64,000 bases of DNA from contig JAFXAP010000008.1 of assembly GCA_017516965.1 (NCBI GenBank), forward strand, positions 62,001-126,000. The letters are read 5' to 3'. The stretch is from Clostridia bacterium. Lineage in GTDB: Bacteria > Bacillota > Clostridia > Oscillospirales > Acutalibacteraceae. This document shows, in pieces, positions 7,107-17,130 of this stretch; within the stretch, counting starts at the first letter, position 1, and each line of letters starts with the position of its first letter. A program made the position numbers and the translations under genes. The notes beneath the pieces were generated by a model, which ran no database searches, was not told the DNA's origin, and worked only from the letters and a program-made list of their open reading frames with translations.

Positions 7107-8834
7107 TTAATCAATTGTTTTAACTCCAAGCAAATGTCTTTTTATAGCAGCCAAATCGATTATGCTGACATTACCGTCATCATTAACATCAGCCGCTTTC
7201 AAAGCATCGCCCTTTAGTTTTTTTACTTCTAACATATGTCTTTTAAGCGCTGCCAAATCAACAATGCTTATTTTATCGTCGCCGTTTATGTCACCTTTTT
7301 TAATTACGGGCTCTGGCTTGGGTTCCGGTTCGGGTTTTGATGTTGTTGACTCACTGCTTGAATTATCGCCCGAACTGTTATCTGAACTGTCGGTCGAGTT
7401 GTCTTCTGAACTGTCAGCTGAATTATCGTTAGAATTATTGCCCGAAGAGTTGTCCTTTAATGTGGGCGCAGGATTTGGGGTATCACCCATTTTTTCAAAA
7501 ACAGGTATTTCAAAAATTGCTGTTTTGTTTTCATCCCCAAGAAACGCTTTACTGATTTTTTGGGAGTCAGCAATTGAACCGTATATCGACTCGGCAAATT
7601 GATGCTCAGAATACGGCTCTACCACATAGTTGTAATTTTTATAGTAATATGTATCCTGTCCAACTTCTATATAACCTTCGGCATATAGTTTTGCGCCGCC
7701 AACAATCGCCTTTTCACGAGAGGTCCAACCCTGTTCTTTAGCATATTTTAACGCGTTGCCTATAACGTCGTCACCCGTTGCATTCCAGTTGTAAAAGTTA
7801 TATACACCTTTATACTGTTTAGTAACCTTTTTATTTGTCTTTGGATCTATGTATGTGTGTGTATATTTTTTACCGGATGTAACTGTACTACCATTTACAC
7901 CTACTTCTACTATTATTGCCGCTGCAAGCACATACGGACTAACACCGGATTCTTTTGCCGCCAACATTATGTCATCAATATATGCGTCTTTGTCAATTTT
8001 AGAATCTTTGTCCTTATCGTACCCTTTTTCTAAAAACGTTCCTGCTACAACCGTACGCAACCCTTCTTTATCTTGAAGTTTTTTATCATATGGCTGCTGT
8101 AAAAACGCAAAAATATAAGAATCATCAAGATAATTTCTGGGGTCTACAAAATAGGCTATAGCCGAGCGTGAAGCATATGTCCAACCGGAATATTTTTCAA
8201 CATATCTTTTGGTCGAAGAATTATATGCGCGTTTGTCTCGCCACTCTTTGCCGCCATAGGTAAGTTCAACCAATTTTTTATTTGCTGCACAATTAGTCGC
8301 TGCCGGGTTAAACTGTAAATCAACCGCATCCTTAAGACTTAAATCTATTTTGTTTGCAACAAATTTCCAATTAGGAAACTTAGCGTGAAGTGTTCGCAAA
8401 TCATCGTGATAGCTCTCGGGAAAATCTTTAAGAGTTTTTTCAAAAGCTTTATCGAGTTTATATTCGGGCTTTAGCATAACAAACGTGTTGTATACATAAC
8501 CCGTTTTTTTGAAAGAATCACCAAATTTTATCTTATACCATTTATCGCCGTCACCGTCTTCTGCTTCGCCAACCACTAAAACACTTGTTTCGTCGACAAG
8601 TTCGGCTATTTTTTCAGATTTGTTTTTATCTTTCTTTTTTGCCTCGTGACCGGTAGTACCCGCCAAAGAATATATAAGCGCTACATCAGGCGGAAGAACG
8701 CGGATTTCACCCTCGATAGGATAAATTGTATCTGTTGTAGCTTTTGCCGGTATTGTTGTAACACAGCCTATACATATTGCTAAACTTAGCATTACACACA
8801 AAATTCTATTAAACTTATGCACTTTTTTCACCAA
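7107..8834 (-). CDS. Dockerin-bearing N-acetylglucosaminidase (peptidoglycan hydrolase)
   Basis: 575 residues. A signal peptide (about 1-32) leads to an SH3-like region (40-115), then a glucosaminidase domain of the LytG/Acm type (about 265-410; PYVLAAAIIVEVG with the likely catalytic Glu, and GVYNFYNWNATG). A Ser/Asp/Asn-rich linker follows (445-505), then a C-terminal type I dockerin (510-575) with two Ca2+-binding F-hand repeats (GDINGDDKISIVDLAALKRH and ADVNDDGNVSIIDLAAIKRH). It would cleave peptidoglycan outside the cell and dock to a cohesin such as the neighbour. The start is a TTG at 8834; GTG codons at 8831 or 8822 are alternatives, as the ribosome site is weak. Confidence 0.85.
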   Translation of the reverse strand: MVKKVHKFNRILCVMLSLAICIGCVTTIPAKATTDTIYPIEGEIRVLPPDVALIYSLAGTTGHEAKKKDKNKSEKIAELVDETSVLVVGEAEDGDGDKWYKIKFGDSFKKTGYVYNTFVMLKPEYKLDKAFEKTLKDFPESYHDDLRTLHAKFPNWKFVANKIDLSLKDAVDLQFNPAATNCAANKKLVELTYGGKEWRDKRAYNSSTKRYVEKYSGWTYASRSAIAYFVDPRNYLDDSYIFAFLQQPYDKKLQDKEGLRTVVAGTFLEKGYDKDKDSKIDKDAYIDDIMLAAKESGVSPYVLAAAIIVEVGVNGSTVTSGKKYTHTYIDPKTNKKVTKQYKGVYNFYNWNATGDDVIGNALKYAKEQGWTSREKAIVGGAKLYAEGYIEVGQDTYYYKNYNYVVEPYSEHQFAESIYGSIADSQKISKAFLGDENKTAIFEIPVFEKMGDTPNPAPTLKDNSSGNNSNDNSADSSEDNSTDSSDNSSGDNSSSESTTSKPEPEPKPEPVIKKGDINGDDKISIVDLAALKRHMLEVKKLKGDALKAADVNDDGNVSIIDLAAIKRHLLGVKTID

Positions 8835-8871
8835 CTTCTAAAGCATATTCAAACCCATTATAACAAAACAT

Positions 8872-8900
8872 ATTATATAGTTTATGTATGTTTATGTCAA
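8872..8900 (-). promoter_or_regulatory. Promoter of the dockerin/cohesin pair
   Basis: Minus-strand TTGACA (8895-8900), 17-base spacer, TATAAT (8872-8877): a near-consensus SigA promoter serving the glucosaminidase and probably the cohesin gene. Confidence 0.8.
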
Positions 8901-8904
8901 CTGA

Positions 8905-8948
8905 AAAATAAAGGAAAGAAATTAACAAATGTTAATTTCTTTCCTTTT
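8905..8948 (-). terminator. Terminator at the end of the nusA-DUF1015 operon
   Basis: Arms GGAAAGAAATTAAC / GTTAATTTCTTTCC with a T-rich tail on either strand, 15 to 20 bases beyond the DUF1015 stop codon. Confidence 0.8.
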
Positions 8949-8963
8949 TGAAAGTTTTATATA

Positions 8964-10151
8964 TTATTTAATTTTTCTTGCTTCTATATAAAATCGTTTA
9001 TCATCAGCGTGACCCATTGAAAAGGTTTTTCGCGGTAATGAACCGTCAAAATTAACGGCTACAAAAAGTTCGTTTTTCTGCATTCCGTCAAAAATAAAGC
9101 CAATAGCATTCTCGCGTGAAGCTAACTTTTTAAGTGATTCTTCTCCGTGTATGTAATCAACCTCTGCTTCAGGGTGGTTTTTAACATAGTCATCTAAAAA
9201 TCCTTGTAGTGTGCCCACTGCTAATTTTGCAGTTGCACCCACAACGATTTCTTTTGTAGTGTCACCGTAAACACAGGTGAATTTCTGACTACCTTTGCCT
9301 AACGTTTCAACAAACTCGTTAATCAACTCTTCGGGATTAACGCCAAATACCACACGGTAGATGGGCTCAAACTCAAGCGCCTTATCGTGAATATTAACGA
9401 TTTCCGCAAGGGCATACCGTGAGTTTTCGGTTTTGTTCTGATTATAACATTCCTTTGCTGTTGCAAGTGAATGGTTGCCGTCACCCACGCAAAACAAAAA
9501 GCCGTCATTTTGCCTTTTTAAATTTTCAAGCAGACTCAGTACCGTTTTCTTTGCGTCATCGTTTAAAAAATAACCCTTTATACTTCCGGCATTACACATA
9601 AGTGTAAAATCATATGCAATTTTAAAGTCTGATTTATTTGCTTCAAGATATTTAAAAATTTTATCCTCTATATCGTCAAACAAAAGCATAACGTGTGGCA
9701 TTTCAAGCGGCGCATTTTTTCGTATTTCTACACGCGGAGGTATTCTTGACAAAACAGTTTGTTCTGTCGCCCTGATTTCAGCGTTGGTACCTGTGTGATA
9801 ATCATAACTTTCAAGGTCAATTTTACCAACTATGCCGCGGCGCAGTTTGCCGTCGGACTGTATGCGCTCAACATAAATAAGGCTATCTTTATATTCATTA
9901 AAAATACCACTGTCGATATATGACTGCATATTTTTATTTATATTTTCAATCAATTGACTGTTGTCTTCTGACAAATAAACCTCGGGTAAAACAATGTTAA
10001 GGGCCGATGGTTTATCTGCCGCGCACTCCTTTACCTTTTCCCAATATTCAGGCTCTGATGTGTATTGGTCACAGGCAACCACTGCCCAAGACTCAAAATC
10101 AGTTTTAGGCAGTAAAATATCTGCCGCAGAAAAAGAATGATTATATTTCAT
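8964..10151 (-). CDS. DUF1015 family protein
   Basis: 395 residues, matching the DUF1015 family in length and in the motif GDGNHSLATAKECY (about 223-236) plus SWAVVACDQYTSEPEYW near the N-terminus. The GDGNHS segment resembles a ParB/Srx-type nucleotide-binding motif, but the biochemical role is not established. It is the last gene of a run that starts with rimP: only 11 bases separate it from the lipoprotein gene, and a strong terminator follows. In other Clostridia DUF1015 genes often lie near serine-biosynthesis genes; that is not so here. Confidence 0.85.
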   Translation of the reverse strand: MKYNHSFSAADILLPKTDFESWAVVACDQYTSEPEYWEKVKECAADKPSALNIVLPEVYLSEDNSQLIENINKNMQSYIDSGIFNEYKDSLIYVERIQSDGKLRRGIVGKIDLESYDYHTGTNAEIRATEQTVLSRIPPRVEIRKNAPLEMPHVMLLFDDIEDKIFKYLEANKSDFKIAYDFTLMCNAGSIKGYFLNDDAKKTVLSLLENLKRQNDGFLFCVGDGNHSLATAKECYNQNKTENSRYALAEIVNIHDKALEFEPIYRVVFGVNPEELINEFVETLGKGSQKFTCVYGDTTKEIVVGATAKLAVGTLQGFLDDYVKNHPEAEVDYIHGEESLKKLASRENAIGFIFDGMQKNELFVAVNFDGSLPRKTFSMGHADDKRFYIEARKIK

Positions 10152-10162
10152 ATTTTCCCTCT

Positions 10163-10891
10163 CTAATAATAAGAAAATTCAATTGCTTCTATATGATCTT
10201 CTGCAGTATCAACATAAACAGTAATTCTACTTCTGCGGTCTTTTTCGTTTAAAAACCACTCAAGATAATACTTATTTTCACTCACACAATAAAAATGTGA
10301 CGGAGAACCTAACGCTTCAATCGTATCATTTATAGAAGAGATATTGCTGATACCATTTACCCAAAATTGCCCATATTGTGACTTTGAATTTAAAACTTCA
10401 TTTTCTTTTAAAACAAACTTAACAATAGGACATTTTTTTAGTGACACAGACTTTTTCTTTGCATTATAGAATACGGCTGTGATTTTTTTGCCATAGTCAT
10501 TGACAAAATCAGCGGTAATTTTTTTACCTGCCAAAATTTGAGAATCTTCACCATATTCGCCCGATTCCACAAGCACCCAGCCGTCCTTTGTAATCTCTTT
10601 ATAAGAAGACGGAACTTTTATTGAACTGCCAACATAGGTGATTTTATATTCAAAATCTGAACCCAGGTAAATATCAGAGTAATTTTCCTCATCGTAAAGA
10701 CTTATATCTAAATAGGTAGGCATTACCTCGTCATCTGACTTGATTTCAGGTATTTTTGTGGGTTTCTTTTTATCGTCTTCTTTTGTTGAGCTAACCGTTG
10801 AAGAATTTCCGTAATTATCATCGAATTTTTCACATCCTGCCAAACAAAAAAGAAAGATAAAGCATAATAACAAACTTAATAATTTTTTCAT
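10163..10891 (-). CDS. Lipoprotein of unknown function
   Basis: 242 residues with a lipoprotein signal peptide (MKKLLSLLLCFIFLFCLAGC; Cys near 20), a short charged linker and a soluble extracellular domain with no motif I recognise. RBS TAGGAGG sits just upstream. It is 10 bases after ribF and 11 before the DUF1015 gene, so it is probably read from the nusA operon. The Ser/Thr-rich, Lys-rich segment 32-50 is a typical flexible tether after the lipid anchor. Confidence 0.75.
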   Translation of the reverse strand: MKKLLSLLLCFIFLFCLAGCEKFDDNYGNSSTVSSTKEDDKKKPTKIPEIKSDDEVMPTYLDISLYDEENYSDIYLGSDFEYKITYVGSSIKVPSSYKEITKDGWVLVESGEYGEDSQILAGKKITADFVNDYGKKITAVFYNAKKKSVSLKKCPIVKFVLKENEVLNSKSQYGQFWVNGISNISSINDTIEALGSPSHFYCVSENKYYLEWFLNEKDRRSRITVYVDTAEDHIEAIEFSYY

Positions 10892-10901
10892 TATCTGCCT
10901 C

Positions 10902-11738
10902 CTACAATAAAGAAATGTCTTTTAAAACTGCATTTTTAAGTTCTTTGGCGCAAGAAAATTTTTGCTCCGGTCTTACAAAATGCAACAGTTCAAGTCGCAT
11001 CTGCTTACCGTAGATATCGCCTGAAAAATCCTTTATAAACGTTTCACACCCTATCATATCGGTTTGATATGTAGGACGTATTCCAACATTTGTAATTGAT
11101 TTGTATTTTTTATCATCAATTGTTACGCACGAAATATATACGCCGTATTTTGGGGTTACCAAGTCTTTTGGGAAATATTGGTTTGCCGTGGGAAAGCCTA
11201 ATTTTCTACCCCGCGCATCACCGTGCTCTACAGGCGCACAAAACGAAAAACCGCCATAAATTTGCGATGAGGCCTTTTTCATTTCGCCCTCACGAATAAG
11301 ATTGCGAATATTGGTAGCAGAAACCACCTCGCCATCTTTTTTTACTGCCTCGACGCATATAAATTCTATGTTGTTTTTTTGGCAAAACTGCATAAGCATC
11401 TTAGCATTACCCATAGCGCCACGACCAAATTGATAGTTAAACCCACACACAATACGGTCAGGATTGTATTTTTCTTTTAAAAGTTCAAGATATTCTTGCG
11501 CGCTAATATTTTTTACCGTATTGAAATCTTGCATAACAACGCGGTCTATACCAAGTTCTTTTAGGCGTTGCCTACGTTCAAGCGGTAAAATAAGAAGTTC
11601 AGCACTACCTGTTGCGGTATTTTTAGGTGGTATATCAAATGTCACTACTGTGCTGTAAAAGCCCTGCGCTTCTTTAATTACAGCGCGATGACCCTCATGT
11701 AAACCGTCAAAGGTTCCAAGCACAATTGCAGTTTTCAT
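10902..11738 (-). CDS. ribF: Bifunctional riboflavin kinase / FAD synthetase
   Basis: 278 residues converting riboflavin to FMN and FMN to FAD. The N-terminal nucleotidyltransferase half has GTFDGLHEGHRAVI (8-21), the HxGH-type motif, and ATNIRNLIREG (about 142-152) in the position of the conserved SSTxIR segment. The C-terminal kinase half has GDARGRKLGFPTAN (about 173-186), matching GxxxGRxxGxPTAN. It follows truB by 9 bases, a common arrangement in Firmicutes. It is slightly shorter than the usual 305-315 residues, mainly in the second half. Confidence 0.93.
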   Translation of the reverse strand: MKTAIVLGTFDGLHEGHRAVIKEAQGFYSTVVTFDIPPKNTATGSAELLILPLERRQRLKELGIDRVVMQDFNTVKNISAQEYLELLKEKYNPDRIVCGFNYQFGRGAMGNAKMLMQFCQKNNIEFICVEAVKKDGEVVSATNIRNLIREGEMKKASSQIYGGFSFCAPVEHGDARGRKLGFPTANQYFPKDLVTPKYGVYISCVTIDDKKYKSITNVGIRPTYQTDMIGCETFIKDFSGDIYGKQMRLELLHFVRPEQKFSCAKELKNAVLKDISLL

Positions 11739-11747
11739 TTTTTACAC

Positions 11748-12632
11748 CTACCTATCTACTAAACATTCAATTTTTAAAAGGTTTTGTTGAGTTTCTGCGA
11801 CACCTAAACCTATAAATTTATCTTTAAAATAAACACGATAAATTTCACCATCACGGAAAACATCATATTTAATTCTATCAAGACTCAGTTGTCCACCGTT
11901 GCAAAATCGGGTTGCTTGTTTTTCACTTATTTCTATTTTTGGCATATACTCTACAACCAAATCGCACGGCAAAATATGCTCCCTTATATTTTCAGGTGTA
12001 AGGTCGTCTAAACAAACGCACTTATCAAGAGTGAACCCTGCAGTTTTTGTGCGTGTAAGACTTGTAAGCGTAGCGCCGCAGCCTAAAACTTCGCCTATAT
12101 CACGGCAAAGCGAACGAATATAGGTGCCTTTTGAAACGACAGTATCAATATCAAACTCGAAATCCGAATTAATTTCAGATGTTTGCTTGATACTGTAAAC
12201 CTCTATTTCACGCGGTGGTATATCTACAACCTCTCCCTTGCGAGCAAGGTCATACATACGAACTCCGTTTTGTTTTATTGCGCTAAACATTGGAGGTGTT
12301 TGCATCTGCTTGCCGTTAAATTGCGATAAAGCACCTTTAATGTCAAGTTTTTTTACATCTACCTTACTTTGTGATATAACGTTTCCCGTGATATCACAGC
12401 TATCGGTGCTAAGCCCTAACTTTATTGTTGCCTGATAACCCTTATCAGCTTCAATAAGATATTGCGATAAAACTGTGGCTCTGCCTATAAGTATGGGCAG
12501 CACCCCCGTCGCCATAGGGTCGAGAGTTCCTGTGTGCCCCACGCGTTTTTCACCCGTTAAACGTTTTATTCGGGCTACTGCGCCAAACGAGGTTATGCCT
12601 TTGGGCTTATTCAGTAACAAAAGACCCAGCAT
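11748..12632 (-). CDS. truB: tRNA pseudouridine-55 synthase
   Basis: 294 residues. It makes pseudouridine at position 55 of tRNAs. The N-terminal motif GLLLLNKPKGITSF and the catalytic segment GHTGTLDPMATGVLPI (Asp near residue 38) are clear, as is the KGTYIRSLCRDIG motif near 168. The C-terminus (about 225-294) is a PUA-like domain. The start has GGAGG upstream and lies inside the end of nrnA (26-base overlap), so the two are coupled. Confidence 0.95.
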   Translation of the reverse strand: MLGLLLLNKPKGITSFGAVARIKRLTGEKRVGHTGTLDPMATGVLPILIGRATVLSQYLIEADKGYQATIKLGLSTDSCDITGNVISQSKVDVKKLDIKGALSQFNGKQMQTPPMFSAIKQNGVRMYDLARKGEVVDIPPREIEVYSIKQTSEINSDFEFDIDTVVSKGTYIRSLCRDIGEVLGCGATLTSLTRTKTAGFTLDKCVCLDDLTPENIREHILPCDLVVEYMPKIEISEKQATRFCNGGQLSLDRIKYDVFRDGEIYRVYFKDKFIGLGVAETQQNLLKIECLVDR

Positions 12633-13596
12633 TTGTTTCCTCCATATTTTGTTTTATAGCAGCTAAAATTTTAGTTTTAACCTCATCTAAACTTCCACAA
12701 AGACTCGCGCCTGCAGCATTTTTATGACCGCCGCCACCAAGTGCTTGACAAATTTGTGACGCATTAAGCGGAGCATAGGTGCGCAAAGATGCCTTGTATG
12801 TGTGGTCTCCGGTTTGCTTTATTGTGACACCCGCAAGAACGCCCTCTACACAACGCGAAATGTTGGTAAGTCCCTCTAAGTCCGTGCCGCTGCAACCTGT
12901 TTTTTCCTGCATATCGGCAGTTATTGTAATCATCATACACTTATCATCAAAATGATATTCAGCAGTATCAAGCACCATTCTTTCGAGGGTAAGTAATTTT
13001 TTGCTCTTGGTGTCAAACATTACTTTATTTATGTCATCGGCCTCAATGTTATAATCATATAATTTTGCGGCTATTATATGTGTTTTTGCAGTAACACAAG
13101 AATATTTAAAACAACCTGTATCGGTAGAGATGCCTGTGTAAAGAGCTTTCGCAATAGTGTCGTTGAATTTTATTTTTAAAGCACATAACAATTCATATAT
13201 TATTTCACACGTTGCCGAAGCATCAGCGTCAAGGTAAAGCGCTTTAGAATAACGCACGTTTGATATGTGATGATCAATACAAAGGTCAACTATATTACCG
13301 AATTCTTGCTCTAATGCGCCAAGCAAACGCTTGTCCGCCACGTCAACTGCAACCACAACCGTATCTTTGGCATTTACGTGGTCGGTTTCACACAAAAAAT
13401 AACCATATTTACTGGGTATCACCTCAGGGCAAATAACCTCGGCAGATTTGCCAAGTTGCTTTAAGCCATAATAAAGCGCATAGCCGGCGCCCAAGGTATC
13501 GCCATCTGGCGAAGCGTGGGTAAGTATGACATAGTTATTATGTTTTTTTAAGAATTTTACAGTATCTTTAAAAGTAAAATCAATGCAATTGTTCAC
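12607..13596 (-). CDS. nrnA: DHH phosphoesterase: nanoRNase / pAp phosphatase
   Basis: 329 residues with a GTG start and AAAGGATG upstream. The DHH domain has THASPDGDTLGA (26-37), VVAVDVAD and CIDHHISN (about 104-111), the DHH signature. The DHHA1 C-terminal domain ends with GGGGHKNAAGASL, the GGGH motif. The family degrades very short RNA and dephosphorylates pAp. The position between rbfA and truB is the standard Firmicutes arrangement. Which of the two activities dominates is not visible. Confidence 0.92.
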   Translation of the reverse strand: MNNCIDFTFKDTVKFLKKHNNYVILTHASPDGDTLGAGYALYYGLKQLGKSAEVICPEVIPSKYGYFLCETDHVNAKDTVVVAVDVADKRLLGALEQEFGNIVDLCIDHHISNVRYSKALYLDADASATCEIIYELLCALKIKFNDTIAKALYTGISTDTGCFKYSCVTAKTHIIAAKLYDYNIEADDINKVMFDTKSKKLLTLERMVLDTAEYHFDDKCMMITITADMQEKTGCSGTDLEGLTNISRCVEGVLAGVTIKQTGDHTYKASLRTYAPLNASQICQALGGGGHKNAAGASLCGSLDEVKTKILAAIKQNMEETNAGSFVTE

Positions 13597-13634
13597 TCTT
13601 TGTCACATCCTTTCGCTACTATTTTAATGTGTTA

Positions 13635-13979
13635 TTATTTATCAAATGATTCTATGATTTTTGAAATGTGAGCGCTGTTTTCAATGGAATTATCAGCAAT
13701 AAAACGAAGTTCAGGCACCTTGCGAAGCTTAAGTCTGGCGCCAAGTTCGCGACGGATATAGCCCGCCGCGCTCTTGTTTAACGCCTTTACCGATTCTTCG
13801 GTTTTTTCACTGCCCTCTATCGCGCTTACATACACGGTTGCATAGGACATATCTCCCGTGACATCAAGCTTAACAATACTTAACATTTTGCTGACTCTTG
13901 GGTCTTTTACCTCACGTAAAAGTTCGGAAAGACAAAGTCTAATATCGCTTGTTACACGATTAATTTTAAATCCAGCCAT
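13635..13979 (-). CDS. rbfA: Ribosome-binding factor A
   Basis: 114 residues, a single KH-like domain used in late 30S subunit maturation and cold adaptation. Recognised by INRVTSDIRLCLSELLREVKDPRV at the start (positions 6-29) and LKLRKVPELRFIADNSIE near 90-107. Its ATG overlaps the infB stop (TAATG), indicating coupling. Confidence 0.95.
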   Translation of the reverse strand: MAGFKINRVTSDIRLCLSELLREVKDPRVSKMLSIVKLDVTGDMSYATVYVSAIEGSEKTEESVKALNKSAAGYIRRELGARLKLRKVPELRFIADNSIENSAHISKIIESFDK

Positions 13980-16531
13980 TAGTCTTTATATTCCTCCATA
14001 ATAAAGGCTTCAAATACGTCGCCCTCTTTAATATCGGCAAATTTTTCAAGACCTATACCACATTCGTAACCCTGAGCCACTTCCTTTACGTCATCTTTAA
14101 AACGACGAAGTGACTTGATAGCGTCTTCGCTTATAACTATACCGTCACGCACAACACGTATCTGACAGGCGCGTGTAACCTTGCCGTTTGTAACGTGGCA
14201 ACCGGCGATTGTACCGACATTTGAAATCTTATAGGTATCACGAACCTCAACTGTACCAAGTATAACCTCGCGGAACTTAGGCGCCAACATACCCTTCATA
14301 GCGGCTTCAATTTCCTCAATTGCTTCGTAAATAACACGATAGGTACGAACATCTACACCGTCACGCTCGGCAGTTGCCTTTGCAACAGCATCGGGACGAA
14401 CGTTAAATCCTACGATAATTGCGCCAGAAGCCTGAGCAAGCATAACGTCGGATTCGTTGATTGCGCCAACACCGCCGTGAATAACACTTACCTTAACCTC
14501 ATCATTAGAAAGCTTCTGCAAACTATCTTTAACCGCTTCTACGCTACCTTGAACGTCAGCTTTTACAATGATATTAAGTTCTTTCAAATCGCCTTCACTC
14601 AACTGGTTAAACAGGTTATCGAGTGTAACCTTTTCCTTAGCGCTGAACATCTCATTTTTAATCTTTTCTTTACGCTGTTCAACAAGTTCGCGAGCAAGAC
14701 GCTCATCTGATACGGCGTCAAAGCCATCACCTGCATCAGGTGTTTCGGCAAGACCGGTTATTTCAACAGGAACTGACGGACCTGCGCTCTTTACAACCTT
14801 GCCGTTTTCGTCGGTCATAAGTCTTACACGACCAACAGATGTGCCTGCAACAATTATGTCGCCTGCATTAAGGGTACCGTTTTGAACAAGAAGCGTTGCA
14901 ACAGGACCGCGGCCCTTGTCAAGACGCGCCTCGATAACAACACCCTTTGCGCGACGGTCAGGATTAGCTTTAAGCTCAAGCATTTCTGCTACAAGCAATA
15001 CGTTTTCAAGCAAATTATCAATACCTTTATGTGTTTTTGCAGAAACGGGAACGCATATAATATCGCCACCCCATTCTTCAGGAACGAGTGAGTGCTCGGT
15101 AAGCTGTTGCATAATTCTATCAGGATTTGCCTCGGGTTTATCCATTTTGTTAATGGCAACAATTATCTGAACCTCTGCGGCCTTTGCGTGATTTATAGCT
15201 TCAATGGTCTGAGGCATAATACCGTCATCAGCGGCAACAACCAATATTGCGATATCGGTAGCCATAGCGCCACGCTGACGCATAGCGGTAAACGCTGCGT
15301 GTCCCGGAGTATCAAGGAATGTGATGTCCTGACCTTTGCACTTAACACGATAAGCGCCTATGTGCTGTGTAATACCACCTGCTTCTGTATTTGTAACGGC
15401 TGTATCACGAATTGCATCAAGCAAGGATGTTTTACCATGGTCAACGTGACCCATAACAACTACTACAGGGCTACGTGGCTTGAGGTCTTCTGCAGCGTCT
15501 TCGGTTACGTCCATAATCTTTTCTTCGATTGTAACTACAACCTGACGTTCAATCTTTGCGCCCATTTCGGTAACAACGATTTCGGCAGTATCATAGTCTA
15601 TAACCTGATTAACGGTAGCCATCATACCGAGTTTAAGAAGTTCTTTAATAACTTCGGCGGCAGTCTTTTTCATAGCGGCAGCAAGTTCGCCTACTGTGAT
15701 TTCATCACCAACAGTTACGGTGATAGGTGTTTTCTTGATGCGTTCAAGCTGCATACGACGCAATTTGTCAGCCTCGGTCTCGCGCTTAGCATTCTGAGGA
15801 CGGCGATAGTCCTGAGACTTTTGTTTAATCTTTTGTTTGCGAGAATAATTGTCACGCATTGAGTTAGCAGGCGCAATATTTTCGTACTTTTCGTTATATT
15901 TTTCAATATTAACGTTTGATGTACGCATATCAACGTTGCGAAGCTGAGCAGGACCGCGATTTGGCGCTTCGCCACCCTTTTTCTCTTTTTTGGGTGGAGC
16001 AACAAGCGGACCGTCATAGGGCTTGGTTTCTTTCTTTTCTGCCTTTTTGGGTTCTTCTTTTTTAGGTTGCTCTTTTTTAGCCTCTTTCTTAGGATCATCC
16101 TTTTTAACCTGAGGCTTTTCTTCAACCTTAGGCTCAACCTTTTTAGTTTCGGGCTTTTTATCGACAGCCTTTTTAGGCTCTGACTTCTTTGGCTCTTCCT
16201 TTTTCTCGGGCGCTTTGCCCTCAGCGGCTGCGGCGGCAGCCTTTAACTGCTCAAGAATTGCCATTTGCTCGGCAAGTTTTCTATCTTTTTCATCCTGTTT
16301 TTTCTTTGCTGCTGCAGCGCGGATTTCGGCGCCGGTAGCAAAATAAGCATCAAAACTTTTTACCGCATTTTTCTTTGTAAGCGCATCAAACACCATAGCA
16401 ATCTCGTTTTCGATAAGCACGGTTGAAGATTTTTTCTCTTCACCGGTAAGCTCGGTTACAAGTGCTATTAGTTCCTTTGAAGGCATATTAAAATCTTTAG
16501 CTAAATCGCTAATCTTATATCTACTTATCAT
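13979..16531 (-). CDS. infB: Translation initiation factor IF-2
   Basis: 850 residues. The N-terminal IF2_N region (1-50) is followed by a long Lys/Glu/Pro/Ala-rich linker (about 90-190). A second IF2_N motif lies near 275-325, then the GTPase domain with [12 protein letters not shown] (G1), DTPGHAAF (G3) and NKMDKP (G4), and the C-terminal domains that bind fMet-tRNA. It places initiator tRNA on the 30S subunit. The start has GGGAGG upstream and overlaps ylxQ by 11 bases. The linker is low in complexity but is normal for the family. Confidence 0.97.
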   Translation of the reverse strand: MISRYKISDLAKDFNMPSKELIALVTELTGEEKKSSTVLIENEIAMVFDALTKKNAVKSFDAYFATGAEIRAAAAKKKQDEKDRKLAEQMAILEQLKAAAAAAEGKAPEKKEEPKKSEPKKAVDKKPETKKVEPKVEEKPQVKKDDPKKEAKKEQPKKEEPKKAEKKETKPYDGPLVAPPKKEKKGGEAPNRGPAQLRNVDMRTSNVNIEKYNEKYENIAPANSMRDNYSRKQKIKQKSQDYRRPQNAKRETEADKLRRMQLERIKKTPITVTVGDEITVGELAAAMKKTAAEVIKELLKLGMMATVNQVIDYDTAEIVVTEMGAKIERQVVVTIEEKIMDVTEDAAEDLKPRSPVVVVMGHVDHGKTSLLDAIRDTAVTNTEAGGITQHIGAYRVKCKGQDITFLDTPGHAAFTAMRQRGAMATDIAILVVAADDGIMPQTIEAINHAKAAEVQIIVAINKMDKPEANPDRIMQQLTEHSLVPEEWGGDIICVPVSAKTHKGIDNLLENVLLVAEMLELKANPDRRAKGVVIEARLDKGRGPVATLLVQNGTLNAGDIIVAGTSVGRVRLMTDENGKVVKSAGPSVPVEITGLAETPDAGDGFDAVSDERLARELVEQRKEKIKNEMFSAKEKVTLDNLFNQLSEGDLKELNIIVKADVQGSVEAVKDSLQKLSNDEVKVSVIHGGVGAINESDVMLAQASGAIIVGFNVRPDAVAKATAERDGVDVRTYRVIYEAIEEIEAAMKGMLAPKFREVILGTVEVRDTYKISNVGTIAGCHVTNGKVTRACQIRVVRDGIVISEDAIKSLRRFKDDVKEVAQGYECGIGLEKFADIKEGDVFEAFIMEEYKD

Positions 16532-16853
16532 TTAAGTTCCTCCCAACACATATAGCTGATATCAAACCTTGTGAAAATGAACCATCGTTAACCGATATTA
16601 TTCCACATCTGCGTCCTACCGCATGCGACAGCGTTTCCATATCGCATTCATTTAAAACTATGACTTTAGTTTTAAACTTTTCACCAAAAAACAAAACTTC
16701 TTTTTGACTTTTGGGCGATACGTCGTTTGCTACCAACAAAAGTTTACTCTTTTTTTGGCAAAGTGCCGTGCGTACTGCATCGAATCCATAAGACAGTTTA
16801 CCCGCCTTTGATGCAAAACCCAACAGGGTTAACACCTTATTCATTGTCAGCAT
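16521..16853 (-). CDS. ylxQ: L7Ae-family RNA-binding protein YlxQ
   Basis: About 110 residues of the L7Ae/L30e/Gadd45 fold, a small kink-turn RNA-binding protein of the nusA operon. Recognised by [18 protein letters not shown] and [16 protein letters not shown]. An AAAGGAG site lies just before the ATG at 16853; the ATG at 16844 ([10 protein letters not shown]) is an equally plausible start and resembles relatives better. Either start overlaps the end of ylxR. Its physiological RNA target is unknown. Confidence 0.88.
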   Translation of the reverse strand: MLTMNKVLTLLGFASKAGKLSYGFDAVRTALCQKKSKLLLVANDVSPKSQKEVLFFGEKFKTKVIVLNECDMETLSHAVGRRCGIISVNDGSFSQGLISAICVGRNLNDK

Positions 16854-17109
16854 CTCGCTCCTTTGCCAATCGTGAGTATATCTCACGGTCTATCGGAATA
16901 GAAAAGGTGTGCGACAATGCATTGATTTTTTCTGCTTTTTTTAGACAGTCACCGCTTTTACAAATATATGCGCCGCGACCCGAAACTTTATTGGTTTTAT
17001 CTATAAGAATTTCACCACTTGGTGTTTTTACAATTCTGTCAAGCTCGGCCTTAGGCTTCATTTCACGACAACCGATACACATTCTAAGTGGAATCTTTTT
17101 TGTTGCCAC
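16837..17109 (-). CDS. ylxR: YlxR family RNA-binding protein
   Basis: About 90 residues with the YlxR (DUF448) signature PLRMCIGCREMKPKAELDRI and GRGAYICKSGDCLKKA. The four Cys in these two segments are typical of the family. I place the start at the GTG at 17109, eight bases after AAGGAG; the TTG six bases earlier is less likely. The protein is linked with RNase P or transcription control in other Firmicutes. It sits between nusA and ylxQ as usual. Confidence 0.9.
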   Translation of the reverse strand: MATKKIPLRMCIGCREMKPKAELDRIVKTPSGEILIDKTNKVSGRGAYICKSGDCLKKAEKINALSHTFSIPIDREIYSRLAKERDADNE

Positions 17110-17130
17110 AACCAATTCTCCTTTTCTTAA

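Noticed and set aside
14477..15862. Plus-strand frames opposite infB, up to 256 codons
   Set aside because: They are antisense to the clear IF-2 coding sequence and lack any recognisable domain.
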